Shown: positions 8,766 through 18,145, numbered from the stretch's first letter. The stretch is 64,000 bases of DNA from Roseomonas gilardii subsp. gilardii (GCF_023078375.1 NZ_CP095555.1:248001-312000), one strand, 5' to 3'. Numbers and translations: made by a program. The notes: generated from the letters alone by a model not told the origin.

Positions 8766-9863
8766 ATGTCGCTCGCCCGCATCGCCAGCACCTTGCGACT
8801 GTCCGTGACCACCGTGTCCCGGGCCCTGGGCGGCTATAGCGATGTTGCCGAGGCGACCCGCCGCCGGGTCCAGGCGGAAGCCGAACGGATCGGCTATCGC
8901 CCCAATGTCTCCGCCCGCCGGCTGAGAGGCGGCGTCAGCGACGCCGTGGCGGTGGTCCTGCCCACCGGCCCGGGGCAGATGGAGGATGCCTTCTTCCTCC
9001 GCCTGCTGGGAACGATCGGGCCGCGACTGGCCGCCGCCGGGCTCGATCTCCTGGTGGGCGCGGCACGCCCCGGTGCGGAGGAGATGGCCCTCTACCACCA
9101 GTTGGTGGAGAACCGCCGCGTCGACGGCTTCCTCCTGGCCCGCACGAGGCGAAAGGACCCGCGCGTCGCCTATCTGCTCGACCGGGGCCTGCCCTTCGTC
9201 GTGCATGGCCGCACGGCGGAGGCACGCCCCCACGCCTCGGTCGATGTCGACGGGGCCGCCGCCTTTCGCCAGGCGGCCCGGCGCCTCCTGGCCTTCGGCC
9301 ACCGCTGCATCGGGCTGATCAACGCGCCGGCCGCCTACAGCTTCGCGCATCACCGAGAGGCTGGCTGGCGGGAAGCCCTGTCCGAGGCCGGCCTTGCGGC
9401 AGGACCGCGTGCCGAGGCCGAGGCGACGGAGGAGAACGGCTTCCGCCTGATGCAGGCGATGCTGCGGGGCAGGGCGCCGCCCACCGCGGTGCTCTGCGCC
9501 ACGGACCGCCTGGCGGTGGGCGCCCTGCACGCGATCGCGGCATCGGGGCTGCGGGCCGGGCGGGATGTCTCCGTCATCGGCTACGACAACCTGCCGGTGG
9601 CCACCTTCACCGATCCACCGCTGACCAGCTTCGAGCCGATGGTGGACCACAGCGCGGAACGGATGGTGGCGATGCTGCTGTCCCTGCTGCGCGGCGCTTC
9701 GCCCGACGGCATGGCGGAGCTTCTGGAGGCGCGGCTGATCGCACGGGCTTCGGACGGTCCGGCCCCTTCACCAGGGCGCCGCATGCCGCGCGGCGGTGGA
9801 TCAGGCCGAAAGGGAGGAGCAAAGGACAATGGACGTGACGCCAAAGCCCGGCTGGAAGACTGA
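8766..9863 (+). CDS. LacI family transcriptional regulator
   Basis: The 365-residue protein has a LacI helix-turn-helix at its N-terminus (LARIASTLRLSVTTVSRALGG) and a hinge helix (RPNVSARRLRGG, about 41-52). A periplasmic-binding-protein-like effector domain follows, with RVDGFLLARTR, ATDRLAVGALHAIAASGL and VSVIGYDNLPVA. These proteins usually sense a sugar or sugar acid. ATG 8766 starts right at the HTH; an upstream in-frame start (8706) would cover the operator. The basic C-terminal tail overlaps the next gene by 35 bases. It probably controls the operon at 9829-17819. Confidence 0.9.
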   Translation: MSLARIASTLRLSVTTVSRALGGYSDVAEATRRRVQAEAERIGYRPNVSARRLRGGVSDAVAVVLPTGPGQMEDAFFLRLLGTIGPRLAAAGLDLLVGAARPGAEEMALYHQLVENRRVDGFLLARTRRKDPRVAYLLDRGLPFVVHGRTAEARPHASVDVDGAAAFRQAARRLLAFGHRCIGLINAPAAYSFAHHREAGWREALSEAGLAAGPRAEAEATEENGFRLMQAMLRGRAPPTAVLCATDRLAVGALHAIAASGLRAGRDVSVIGYDNLPVATFTDPPLTSFEPMVDHSAERMVAMLLSLLRGASPDGMAELLEARLIARASDGPAPSPGRRMPRGGGSGRKGGAKDNGRDAKARLED

Positions 9864-11169
9864 TCCGGCCATCCTGACCCGCCGCGCCGCGGGCCAGCTC
9901 GGCCTCGGGGGCCTGCTGGCCGCCGCCTTGCCGCGCGCCGCTGCCCAGGCACAGGGCCAGGAGATGATCTTCCTGTCCACGCAGTTGCGGCCGATCGAGG
10001 CGGCGCAGGCCATGCGGCAGAAGATCCTGTCCGGCTTCGGCCAGCCCGTGAACTTCGTCACCGAGCAGCCACCGCAACTCGGCGTCCGGGTGCGCGCGGA
10101 ACAGCAGGGCGGCCGTCACACCACGAGCCTGATCGGCGGCCTGCATGGGGAGCTCCTGCCGCTGCTCTCCACCGACGCGCTGACACCGCTCGACGATGTG
10201 CTGGCGGGCCTGTCCCAGCGCGGCTTCAACGCGGCGATGCTGGAATCCGGCAAGCTCGGCGGCCAGCAGCAGCGCTACATCCCCTGGATGCAGGCCACCT
10301 ATCTCATGGCGGCACACAGGCAGGCGCTGCCCTTCCTGCCGGCCGGCGCCGACATCAATGCGCTGAGCTACGAGCAGCTCGGCCAATGGGCGGCGGCGAT
10401 CCAGGAGAAGACAGGCCAGCGCCGGCTGGGCTTCCCGGCCGGCCCGACCGGCCTGATGCCGCGCTTCTTCGAGGGCTATCTCTACCCTTCCTTCACCGGC
10501 GGCGTGGTGACGACCTTCCGCTCGGAGGCGGCGGAGGCGATGTGGACGCAGTTCCGCGAGCTGTGGAAGACGGTCCATCCCAACTCGACCAATTACGGCT
10601 TCATGCAGGAACCGCTGCTGAGCGGCGAGGTCTGGATCGCCTTCGACCATGTCGCGCGCCTGATCGATGCCCTGAACCGCAAGCCGGACGAGTTCGTGGC
10701 CTTCCCCGCGCCGGCGGGTCCGAAGGGGCGCGGCTTCATGCCGGTGGTCGCCGGGCTCTCCATCCCCGCCGGTGCCCCGGACCCGGCCGGCGCGGCGAAG
10801 CTGATCGACTACCTGACCCGGCCGGAGGTGCAGATCGCCACCCTGCGCGCCACGGCCTTCTTCCCGGTGGTGAAGGCGGACCTGCCGGCGGATCTGGAAC
10901 CCGGGCTGAAGCTCGCCGCCGATGCCATCGCGAGAATGTCCTCGGCGCCGGATGCGCTGGTGAGCCTGCTGCCGGTCGGCCTCGACCAGAAGGGCGGCGA
11001 GTTCGACAAGGTCTTTATGGATACCTTCCAGCGCGTGGTGCTGCGTGGCGAGAAGCCCCGCGCCGCGCTGGACCGGCAGGCCGAGGCGATGCGGCGCATC
11101 ATGACCGAGACCGGGGCGCCCTGCTGGCGCCCGGACCCGCCCTCCGAGGGCGCCTGCCAGGTCGGTTGA
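9829..11169 (+). CDS. ABC transporter extracellular solute-binding protein (family 1)
   Basis: This is the periplasmic substrate receptor of a carbohydrate-type importer, 446 residues long. The N-terminus has a twin-arginine-like start, LTRRAAGQLGLGGLLAAALP, with likely cleavage after AAAQA (about 39-41). The rest follows the SBP family 1 pattern, including LPLLSTDALTPLDDVL and the C-terminal IDYLTRPEVQ. GGAGG and AAAGGA precede the ATG. The permease gene starts ten bases after the stop. The ligand is unknown; the glycosidase in the operon suggests a glycoside. Confidence 0.88.
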   Translation: MDVTPKPGWKTDPAILTRRAAGQLGLGGLLAAALPRAAAQAQGQEMIFLSTQLRPIEAAQAMRQKILSGFGQPVNFVTEQPPQLGVRVRAEQQGGRHTTSLIGGLHGELLPLLSTDALTPLDDVLAGLSQRGFNAAMLESGKLGGQQQRYIPWMQATYLMAAHRQALPFLPAGADINALSYEQLGQWAAAIQEKTGQRRLGFPAGPTGLMPRFFEGYLYPSFTGGVVTTFRSEAAEAMWTQFRELWKTVHPNSTNYGFMQEPLLSGEVWIAFDHVARLIDALNRKPDEFVAFPAPAGPKGRGFMPVVAGLSIPAGAPDPAGAAKLIDYLTRPEVQIATLRATAFFPVVKADLPADLEPGLKLAADAIARMSSAPDALVSLLPVGLDQKGGEFDKVFMDTFQRVVLRGEKPRAALDRQAEAMRRIMTETGAPCWRPDPPSEGACQVG

Positions 11170-11179
11170 GGAGATCGCC

Positions 11180-12034
11180 TTGGCCGCCCGCCGGAACGCC
11201 GCCCTGCCCTATCTGCTGATCGCGCCCTCGGTGCTCTTCCTGGGGGCGCTCTTCCTGCTGCCGCTGTTCCAGACGGCGGTGCTGGCCTTCCAGTCCGGCG
11301 GAGGCTGGTCGATGGAGAACGTCCACCGCATGGTGGACGACATCAACTTCACCGATGCGGTCCGCAACACCTTCTCCGTGGTGCTGCTGGTGGTGCCGCT
11401 GCAGCTCGCCCTGGCGCTGGGCATGACCATGATGCTGCGGCATGTGCGGCGCGGGCGGGGCCTGATCCTCTGGGTCTGGTCCATCCCGCTCGGCATTTCC
11501 GATCTCGCCGCCGGCCTGGTCTGGCTGGCGCTGCTGACCGATCTCGGCTGGGTCAACAGCCTGCTCTTCCGCCTGGGCCTGACGCAGGGGCCGCAAAGCT
11601 GGCTGACCTATGAGACGCCCTGGGCCCTGTTCGCCGCCATCGTGGTGGCGGAGCTGTGGCGGGCGACCGCCATCGTCTTCGTCATCCTCCTGGCCGGAGT
11701 GCAGCTCCTCCCCAAGGAATACGAGGAGGCGGCGGAGGTCTTCGGCGCCTCCCCCTGGCGCCGCTTCGTCAAGGTGACGCTGCCGCTGCTCAAGCCTTCC
11801 ATCCAGACGGCGCTGATCCTGCGCACCGTCCTGGCCTTCGAGATGTTCGCCATGGCCCTGGCCCTGGGCGGCAGGAACTTCCCCGTCCTGGTGAGCGAGG
11901 CTTTCAACTGGCAGTATGGGAGCCAGGATTACGGCGTCGCGGCCGCCTATGCGCTGCTGGTGATGCTGATCTCCCTGGCGGCCACCGTGCTCTATTTGCT
12001 CCTGCTGCGCGTGCCGGCGGAGCAGCGTTCGTGA
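11180..12034 (+). CDS. ABC sugar transporter permease (MalF/UgpA type)
   Basis: The 284-residue inner-membrane permease has six predicted helices. The EAA loop, which contacts the ATPase, reads KEYEEAAEVFGASPWRRFVK (about 176-195). The start is a TTG after GGAGATCG, as no ATG precedes the hydrophobic N-terminus. Its stop overlaps the GTG start of the second permease (GTGA). Confidence 0.9.
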   Translation: MAARRNAALPYLLIAPSVLFLGALFLLPLFQTAVLAFQSGGGWSMENVHRMVDDINFTDAVRNTFSVVLLVVPLQLALALGMTMMLRHVRRGRGLILWVWSIPLGISDLAAGLVWLALLTDLGWVNSLLFRLGLTQGPQSWLTYETPWALFAAIVVAELWRATAIVFVILLAGVQLLPKEYEEAAEVFGASPWRRFVKVTLPLLKPSIQTALILRTVLAFEMFAMALALGGRNFPVLVSEAFNWQYGSQDYGVAAAYALLVMLISLAATVLYLLLLRVPAEQRS

Positions 12035-12846
12035 GCGCCGCGCGGCCTTTCCGGCGTTTCCTGCTGCTGGGCGGGGTGACCGGCCTCTGCGCCTGGACGC
12101 TGATCCCCATCGCCCTGCTGGCGCTCGGGGCGCTGGGCGGGCGGGATTTCGTCTCCCGCTGGCCGAAGAGCCTCGGAGCCGGCGATGTCTCGCTGGAAAC
12201 CCTGCGCGCCTTCCTGGCCATCGACGGCGTCTGGGCCGCCACCTGGGTCAGCATCCAGGCGGCGGTGCTCTGCATGCTCATCGCGCTGCTGTTCGGGGTC
12301 CCGGCGGGCTATGCGCTGGCGCGCTTCCCGTTCCGGGGCGCGGGGGCCTACCGGGTGCTGATCCTGATGACCCGCGCCTTCCCGGTGGCGATCCTGGCCC
12401 TGCCGCTGACCGTGGGCTTCATCCGCCTGGGGGTCTACGACACGCCCTTCGGCGTGGCGCTGCTGCATGCGGTGCTGGCGACCCCCTTCGCCACCCTGGT
12501 CTGCGCCAGCCTGTTCCAGGGCATCCCGGCCGAGCTGGAGGAAGCCTCCTGGGTCTTCGGATGCTCACGCCTCACCGGCTTCGTGAAGGTGGTCCTGCCC
12601 CTGGCCCTGCCGGGCATCGCCGCGGCCTCGATCTTCGCCTTCGTGCTGAGCTGGAACGAGGTCTTCGCCGCCTCCGTGCTGACGGTGCGGCACCGGACAT
12701 TGACGGCCTATCTCCTGTCCGTCCTGTCGGAATCACCGCTGCATGTGCAGTTCGCCGGCGGGCTGATCCTGATCATTCCCTCCATTCTCTTCATCTTCCT
12801 GGTGCGCCGCCGCCTCTTCGCGATGTGGGGCATCGGGAACCGATGA
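12031..12846 (+). CDS. ABC sugar transporter permease (MalG/UgpE type)
   Basis: The 271-residue second permease has about six helices and an EAA loop PAELEEASWVFGCSRLTGFV (about 169-188). The C-terminus, LVRRRLFAMWGIGNR, is typical of MalG-like permeases. It starts with a GTG overlapping the preceding stop. A 63-base gap separates it from the ATPase gene. Confidence 0.9.
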   Translation: MSAARPFRRFLLLGGVTGLCAWTLIPIALLALGALGGRDFVSRWPKSLGAGDVSLETLRAFLAIDGVWAATWVSIQAAVLCMLIALLFGVPAGYALARFPFRGAGAYRVLILMTRAFPVAILALPLTVGFIRLGVYDTPFGVALLHAVLATPFATLVCASLFQGIPAELEEASWVFGCSRLTGFVKVVLPLALPGIAAASIFAFVLSWNEVFAASVLTVRHRTLTAYLLSVLSESPLHVQFAGGLILIIPSILFIFLVRRRLFAMWGIGNR

Positions 12847-12909
12847 GCGTGGCGGCCGGCGCCCATCGCGGCCAGGGCCCCGGCCCGCGCGAGACACGAT
12901 AGGGTATCC

Positions 12910-13977
12910 ATGGCGACCATCGAGATCGACGGTATCCGCAAGAGTTTCGGCGCCGTCCAGGCCCTGCAGGCGGTGGAGCTGCAGGTGCGGGATGGCGAGT
13001 TCCTGGCGCTGCTGGGGCCCTCGGGATGCGGCAAGACCACGCTGCTGCGGATCATCGCCGGGCTGGAAAGCCAGACGGGCGGCCGCGTCCGCATCGGCGG
13101 CCGCGACGTGTCCGACCTGCCACCAAGGCGGCGGGGCCTCGCCATGGTCTTCCAGAACTACGCGGTGTTCCCGCATCTGACCGTCTTCGAGAATGTCGCC
13201 TTCGGCCTGCGGATGGCGAAGGCACCGAAGGAGCGCGTGCAGCGGCAGGTCGAGCGCGCGGCGGCCCTGCTCCATATCGAACCCTATCTCTCCCGCCATC
13301 CCGGCCAGCTTTCCGGCGGGCAGCGGCAGCGCGTGGCGGTGGCGCGGGCCCTGGCGGTGGAGCCCGAGGTGCTGCTGATGGACGAGCCTCTCTCCAACCT
13401 CGACGCCCTGCTGCGCCTGGAAATGCGGGCCGAGTTGAAATCCGTGCTGGCGGAGGCGGGAACGACCACGATCTACGTCACCCATGACCAGACCGAGGCC
13501 ATGGGCCTCGCCGACCGGATCGCGGTGATGCAGGCCGGGCGCATCGAGCAGATCGGCAGCCCCTCGGACATCTACCATCGCCCGCGCTCGCGCTTCGTCG
13601 GCGGCTTCGTCGGCAGTCCGCCGATGAACTTCCTGCGCCTGCCGGTGCGGAATGGGCAGGCGCTGCTGGCGGAACTGCCACTCCCCGCACCACGGGCCGC
13701 GCCGGAGGAGGTCCTGCTGGGCCTTCGCGCCGAGGACCTGACCCCCGTGCCGGAGGGCCGTGGCTTCGGCTTCACGCTGCGGGTGGCCGAACCCCTCGGC
13801 TCGCATGTGCTGCTGACGGGGCAGGCGGCGGGACAGCCGATGCGGGTCGTCGTGCCCTATGAAGCCGATGGCCCGGGGGCGGATTTCTCCCCCGGCCGCG
13901 TTCTGCACCTGCGCCCGCATCCGGAACGGCTGAACTGGATGGATGCGCAGACAGGCCAGTCCCTGGAGGGAGCATGA
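12910..13977 (+). CDS. ABC transporter ATP-binding protein, MalK/UgpC type
   Basis: The 355-residue ATPase carries Walker A GPSGCGKTT (36-44), Q-loop VFQNYAVFPHLTVFENV, signature LSGGQRQRVAVARAL and Walker B LLMDEPLSNLDA. The H-loop is in YVTHDQTEA. A C-terminal regulatory TOBE domain follows. It powers the importer encoded by the three preceding genes. The stop overlaps the next start (ATGATGG). Confidence 0.93.
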   Translation: MATIEIDGIRKSFGAVQALQAVELQVRDGEFLALLGPSGCGKTTLLRIIAGLESQTGGRVRIGGRDVSDLPPRRRGLAMVFQNYAVFPHLTVFENVAFGLRMAKAPKERVQRQVERAAALLHIEPYLSRHPGQLSGGQRQRVAVARALAVEPEVLLMDEPLSNLDALLRLEMRAELKSVLAEAGTTTIYVTHDQTEAMGLADRIAVMQAGRIEQIGSPSDIYHRPRSRFVGGFVGSPPMNFLRLPVRNGQALLAELPLPAPRAAPEEVLLGLRAEDLTPVPEGRGFGFTLRVAEPLGSHVLLTGQAAGQPMRVVVPYEADGPGADFSPGRVLHLRPHPERLNWMDAQTGQSLEGA

Positions 13978-15236
13978 TGGACCGGAGCGAGGCAGCGCGG
14001 CAGATCCTGCGCGACAACGACCGTGGCGGCTACACCGTGCCGACCGACCGGCTCTACCCTTTCCAATGGAACTGGGATTCCGCCTTCGTCGCGATGGGCT
14101 TCGCCAGTTTCGACCTGGCCCGCGCCTGGTCGGAGATCGGGTGCCTGCTGCGCGGCCAGTGGGAGGACGGGATGATCCCGCAGATCGTCTTCCACGCCCC
14201 CTCCGACGACTACTTCCCCGGCCCCGGGGTCTGGGGCATCCGGCGCGACCCGCCGACCTCCGGCATCACCCAGCCACCGGTTCTCGCCACCGCCGCGCGG
14301 CGGGTGCTGGCGGCCGATGCAACGGCGGAGGGCGAGGCGCGCATGGCCGCCATCTATCCCCGCCTGCGCGACAGCCACCGCTGGTGGGCCGCCGCGCGTG
14401 ACCCGGGCGGGACCGGGCTGGTGGCCACGCTGCATCCCTGGGAAACGGGGATGGACAACAGCCCGGCCTGGGACAGGGCGCTGGACCGCGTGCCGACCGG
14501 CACACGCACGGCGATCCGGCGGCGGGACACCAGCCATGTCGATCCCGCCTTCCGCCCACGCGCCATCGACTACCAGCGCTTCATCCATCTGGTGGAGGTG
14601 TTCCGCGATGCCGGCTGGAACCCCGCCCGGATGCTCGCCGCCTCGCCCTTCCGCGTCGCGGATGTCGGCACCAATGCGATCCTGCTGCGGGCGGAGAAGG
14701 ATCTGCTGCATCTCGCCAGCCGCTTCGGCACGCCGGAGGAGGCGTCCGAGATCGCCACGCGCATCGCCCGCATGGAAACGGCGCTGGAACATCTCTGGGA
14801 CGATGCGCGGGGTCATTACCTGCCACGCGACCTGATCTCCGGGGAGGCCATCCCCTTCCGTGGCTCCGCCGGCTTCCTGCCGCTCTTCGCCGGGCAGGCA
14901 CGGCATGCGGCGGCGCTGGCGACGCGGCTGGAGGAATGGGGCAGGAGGGTCAAGGCCCTGGTGCCCTCGACCGATCCCGGCGACCCGCTCTTCGAGCCGC
15001 TGCGCTACTGGCGCGGCCCTGTCTGGGCCGTGGTGAACTGGATGATCGCCGAGGGCCTGCACCGCTGCGGCGAGACGGCGATGGCGGCACGCGTGGCCGG
15101 CGACACGCGCGACCTGATCGCCGCGGAAGGCTTCAGCGAGTACTTCGACCCGATCACCGGCCAGGGCATCGGCGGCGGCACCTTCTCCTGGACCGCCGCC
15201 ATCTGGCTGCTGCTGGAGGAGGGGATGGCATCATGA
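13974..15236 (+). CDS. MGH1-like (alpha/alpha)6 glycoside hydrolase, GH63-related
   Basis: The 420-residue protein resembles the mannosylglycerate-hydrolase-like/GH63 group of (alpha/alpha)6-barrel glycosidases. Telling segments are YPFQWNWDSAFVAMG (about 28-42), HPWETGMDNSPAWD (about 153-166), RYWRGPVWAVVNWM and the C-terminal GGGTFSWTAA. There is no signal peptide, so it should act on an imported glycoside. It is translationally coupled to the ABC ATPase and to the amidohydrolase. The exact substrate cannot be read from the sequence; the fold assignment is firmer than the specificity. Confidence 0.8.
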   Translation: MMDRSEAARQILRDNDRGGYTVPTDRLYPFQWNWDSAFVAMGFASFDLARAWSEIGCLLRGQWEDGMIPQIVFHAPSDDYFPGPGVWGIRRDPPTSGITQPPVLATAARRVLAADATAEGEARMAAIYPRLRDSHRWWAAARDPGGTGLVATLHPWETGMDNSPAWDRALDRVPTGTRTAIRRRDTSHVDPAFRPRAIDYQRFIHLVEVFRDAGWNPARMLAASPFRVADVGTNAILLRAEKDLLHLASRFGTPEEASEIATRIARMETALEHLWDDARGHYLPRDLISGEAIPFRGSAGFLPLFAGQARHAAALATRLEEWGRRVKALVPSTDPGDPLFEPLRYWRGPVWAVVNWMIAEGLHRCGETAMAARVAGDTRDLIAAEGFSEYFDPITGQGIGGGTFSWTAAIWLLLEEGMAS

Positions 15237-16297
15237 TCCCTGCCGGCGCCGTCGATTGCGACATCCACCCCGCCGTGCCGTCGCTCAAGGCGCTGCTGCC
15301 CTATCTCGACCCGCTCTGGCGCGACATGGTGGCCGAGCGTGGGGTGCATGAGCTGGACACCATCGCCTATCCGCTGAAGAGCCCGCTGACGGCACGGCCC
15401 GACTGGCGCCCGGCCAGCGGCAAGCCGGGCTCCGACCTCGCGCAGCTCCAGGCCCAGGCGCTGGACGGCTTCGGCACCAGCCTCGCGATCTGCAATGTCC
15501 TCTACGGCGTGACGGTCCTGTTCAGCGAGGACATGGCGGCCGCCTTCGCCCGCGCGGTGAACGGCTGGATGGCACGGGAATGGCTGGACCGCGATCCCCG
15601 CCTGCGCGCTTCCATCGTCGTGCCCGTGCAGAACCCGGAACTGGCGGTGGCGGAGATCGAGCGCTGCGCCGCCGACCGCCGCTTCGTGCAGGTGCTGCTG
15701 CCCGCCATGCACGACGCGCCCTGGGGCAGGCGCCAGCACTGGCCGATCTATGCCGCCGCCGAACGGCACGGCCTGCCCATCGGCATCCATGCCGGCTCCG
15801 CCTACCGCCATCCCGTCACCCCGGTCGGCTGGCCCTCCTACCACACGGAGGACTATGTGAATCAGGCGCAGGGGATGCAGACGCAGCTCACCTCCCTGGT
15901 CTGCGAGGGCGTCTTCGGCCGCTTCCCGAATCTCCGCGTGGTGATGATCGAGAGCGGCTTCACCTGGCTGCCCGGCTATCTCTGGCGGCTGCACAAGTAC
16001 TGGCGCGGGCTGCGCATGGAGATCCCCTGGGTGGATCGCCCGCCACCGGAGATCATCCGCGACCAGGTGCGCTTCACCCTGCAGCCGGTGGACGGGCCGC
16101 CGCGCGCGGAGGACCTGTTGCGGGTGGTCGATCAGATGGGATCGGAGGAACTGCTGCTCTTCTCCACCGACTATCCCCATTGGCAGTTCGACGGCGACGA
16201 CGCCTTGCCGCCGGCCCTGCCGGAATCCCTGCTGCGCCGGATCGCGATCGACAATCCGCGCGCCACCTATCCCCGGCTGGAGGAAGCTTTCCCATGA
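15233..16297 (+). CDS. Amidohydrolase-related TIM-barrel hydrolase/decarboxylase, paralogue 1
   Basis: The 354-residue protein is of the Amidohydro_2 (ACMSD-like) type. Probable metal or catalytic residues lie in VDCDIHP (residues 7-13), LPIGIHAGSAY (about 180) and STDYPHWQFDG near the end. The usual D-x-H-x-H is reduced to D-x-H, as in a subgroup of these proteins. Family members hydrolyse or decarboxylate aromatic or carboxylic substrates. It overlaps both neighbours by four bases (ATGA) and is followed by a close paralogue. Confidence 0.82.
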   Translation: MIPAGAVDCDIHPAVPSLKALLPYLDPLWRDMVAERGVHELDTIAYPLKSPLTARPDWRPASGKPGSDLAQLQAQALDGFGTSLAICNVLYGVTVLFSEDMAAAFARAVNGWMAREWLDRDPRLRASIVVPVQNPELAVAEIERCAADRRFVQVLLPAMHDAPWGRRQHWPIYAAAERHGLPIGIHAGSAYRHPVTPVGWPSYHTEDYVNQAQGMQTQLTSLVCEGVFGRFPNLRVVMIESGFTWLPGYLWRLHKYWRGLRMEIPWVDRPPPEIIRDQVRFTLQPVDGPPRAEDLLRVVDQMGSEELLLFSTDYPHWQFDGDDALPPALPESLLRRIAIDNPRATYPRLEEAFP

Positions 16298-17400
16298 ATG
16301 TCGAGCTCCGCGGCCCATCGGCGGGAGCCGTCCCGGCCAGCAGGCCCGCCATTGCCGATTGCGACATCCATCCCTGCTTCGCCCAGGCGCGGGACATCCT
16401 GCCCTACCTGTCCGAACGCTGGCGGCGGCACATGGACACCTTCGGCATGCTGCCGCGCCATGGCTACCAGTCCGGCCCCGCCTATCCCAAGGGGCAGCCG
16501 GATGCGGCGCGGCGGGATTCCTGGCCGCCCGGCGGCCGGCCGGGCAGCGACCTGGGCTTCATGCAGGCCCAGCATCTGGACCCGAACAACGTGGCGCTGG
16601 GCGTGCTGAACGTGATCGCCCCGGCGGCCGGCGCGGCGCAGAACCTGGATTTCAGCGCCGCCCTCTCCCGCGCCCTGAACGAATGGCAGGTGGCGGAATG
16701 GACCTCGAAGGACCGCCGCCTGAAGGCATCCGTCGTCGTGCCCTACGAGGACGCGCAGGCCGCGGCGGCGGAGATCGCGCACTGGGCCGGGCATCCGGAT
16801 TTCGTGCAGGTCCTGCTGCTCAGCCGCACCGCCGAGCCGCTGGGCCAGCGCCGCTACTGGCCCGTCTATGCCGCGGCGCAGGAGGCCGGGCTGCCGGTCG
16901 GGGTCCATGCCTTCGGCTATGGCGGCTATCCCGTGACGGGCGGCGGCTGGCCTTCCTTCTACATCGAGGAAATGGTCGGCCATGCCCAGTGCTGCCAGGC
17001 GCTGCTGACCAGCATGGTGGTCGAGGGCGTCTTCGAACGCTTCCCCCGCCTGCGCATGGTGCTCATCGAAGCGGGCTTCGCCTGGCTCCCGGCCCTCGCC
17101 TGGCGGCTGGACAAGCACTGGTCCCGGCTGCGGGAGGAAGTGCCGCACCTGACCCGCGCGCCTTCGGAGACCATCCGCGAGCATGTCTGGCTGACCACCC
17201 AGCCGATGGAGGAGCCGGAAAAGCGCCGCCACCTGAGCGAGGTGATCGACTGGATCGGCATCGACCGGCTGCTCTTCGCCACGGATTACCCGCACTGGGA
17301 CTTCGACGACCCGGAATGGTCGCTGCCGGTCCGGCTGGAGGCATCCGCCCGGAGCGCCTTGTTCCTCGATAATGCGCGGGCGCTCTACGGAGTGGCATGA
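16294..17400 (+). CDS. Amidohydrolase-related TIM-barrel hydrolase/decarboxylase, paralogue 2
   Basis: The 368-residue paralogue of the preceding gene shares the motifs IADCDIHPCF (about 23-32), LPVGVHAFGYGGYPVTGGGWPS and FATDYPHWDFDD. The layout is the same but the sequences have diverged well beyond a recent copy. The two may form a heteromeric enzyme or act in sequence. It overlaps the Rieske gene by four bases. Confidence 0.82.
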   Translation: MNVELRGPSAGAVPASRPAIADCDIHPCFAQARDILPYLSERWRRHMDTFGMLPRHGYQSGPAYPKGQPDAARRDSWPPGGRPGSDLGFMQAQHLDPNNVALGVLNVIAPAAGAAQNLDFSAALSRALNEWQVAEWTSKDRRLKASVVVPYEDAQAAAAEIAHWAGHPDFVQVLLLSRTAEPLGQRRYWPVYAAAQEAGLPVGVHAFGYGGYPVTGGGWPSFYIEEMVGHAQCCQALLTSMVVEGVFERFPRLRMVLIEAGFAWLPALAWRLDKHWSRLREEVPHLTRAPSETIREHVWLTTQPMEEPEKRRHLSEVIDWIGIDRLLFATDYPHWDFDDPEWSLPVRLEASARSALFLDNARALYGVA

Positions 17401-17819
17401 TGGCCCGTCACGTGGTTGCCCCGGCCAGCGCATTGCCACCGGGCGGGCGCCTGCTGGTGGAGGCGGCGGGGAAGAAGATCATCCTCTTCAATCTGGGGGG
17501 CGATCTTTTCGGCCTGCTGAACCGCTGCCCGCATCAAGGGGGCGAGTTGTGCCACGGGACCGCGCTGGGCCTCATCGAGGCCGATCCGGCACAGCCGGGC
17601 CAGATGCGCTATACGCGAGAGGGCGAGATCCTGCGTTGCCCCTGGCATGGCTGGGAGTTCGACATCCGCACCGGACTATCCCGGGCCGAACCGCAGAAGG
17701 TAAAGACGCGCAGCTACCCCGCGGGGATCACGGGCCGGGACAGAACGGTTGAGAGGCCGCCCGCGACCACCATCCCTGTTGGAAGGACGGATGAGGGCCA
17801 GATCTACGTGGAGGTCTGA
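17397..17819 (+). CDS. Rieske-type [2Fe-2S] ferredoxin
   Basis: The 140-residue protein has one Rieske domain with both cluster motifs: CPH (44-46) and CPWH (81-84), followed by GWEFDIRTG. It lacks the mononuclear-iron domain of an oxygenase alpha subunit. It is therefore an electron carrier or a small subunit. It is the last gene of the operon. A redox protein at the end of a transport/hydrolase operon implies an oxygenase or reductase partner, which is not encoded here. Confidence 0.88.
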   Translation: MMARHVVAPASALPPGGRLLVEAAGKKIILFNLGGDLFGLLNRCPHQGGELCHGTALGLIEADPAQPGQMRYTREGEILRCPWHGWEFDIRTGLSRAEPQKVKTRSYPAGITGRDRTVERPPATTIPVGRTDEGQIYVEV

Positions 17820-17880
17820 GAATCTGACCATGGAGGATGATGGAAGCACCCGATCAAGGACGCTTCCATCGAGGTGGCCC

Positions 17881-18145
17881 TCAGGCCCGGCGCGGCGACG
17901 CCGCGATCCCCACGGCACTCCCTTCGCCGCCTGCATCCGCGGAGACCGGGCGTACGAAGATCAGTACGCAGAGGACGTCAGCCAGGGCAATGACACCAGC
18001 CAGTCAGCCGCGAGGGCCGCAGCGCCTGCACATTGACATCCCAGAGCAGTTGCCGCGCGCCCGGCTGGAAGGAAATCATCGCGACCATGTGGAAGGAACC
18101 CAGGACGGCAGCGGACGTGCCGCCCAGGAACTGGCGCCTCAACAT
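17881..18145 (-). pseudogene. Small two-helix membrane protein gene split by one frameshift
   Basis: On the minus strand an ATG at 18145, preceded by GGAGGA, opens a frame with a likely helix (TSAAVLGSFHMVAMISF). That frame ends early, at codon 56. Shifting by one base near 18000 continues into a second helix, LAGVIALADVLCVLIFV, and a tail ending at 17881. The 265-base span is one base over a multiple of three. Joined, it would be about 87 residues. No family is recognised. It sits downstream of the GntR gene on the same strand; the rest of 17820-18312 shows nothing else. Confidence 0.45.

Noticed and set aside
8007-9650. Long minus-strand open frame of 547 codons across the LacI gene
   Set aside because: Only its last part (the ligase relic) looks like protein. 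The rest is antisense to a clear LacI gene and is an effect of high GC.
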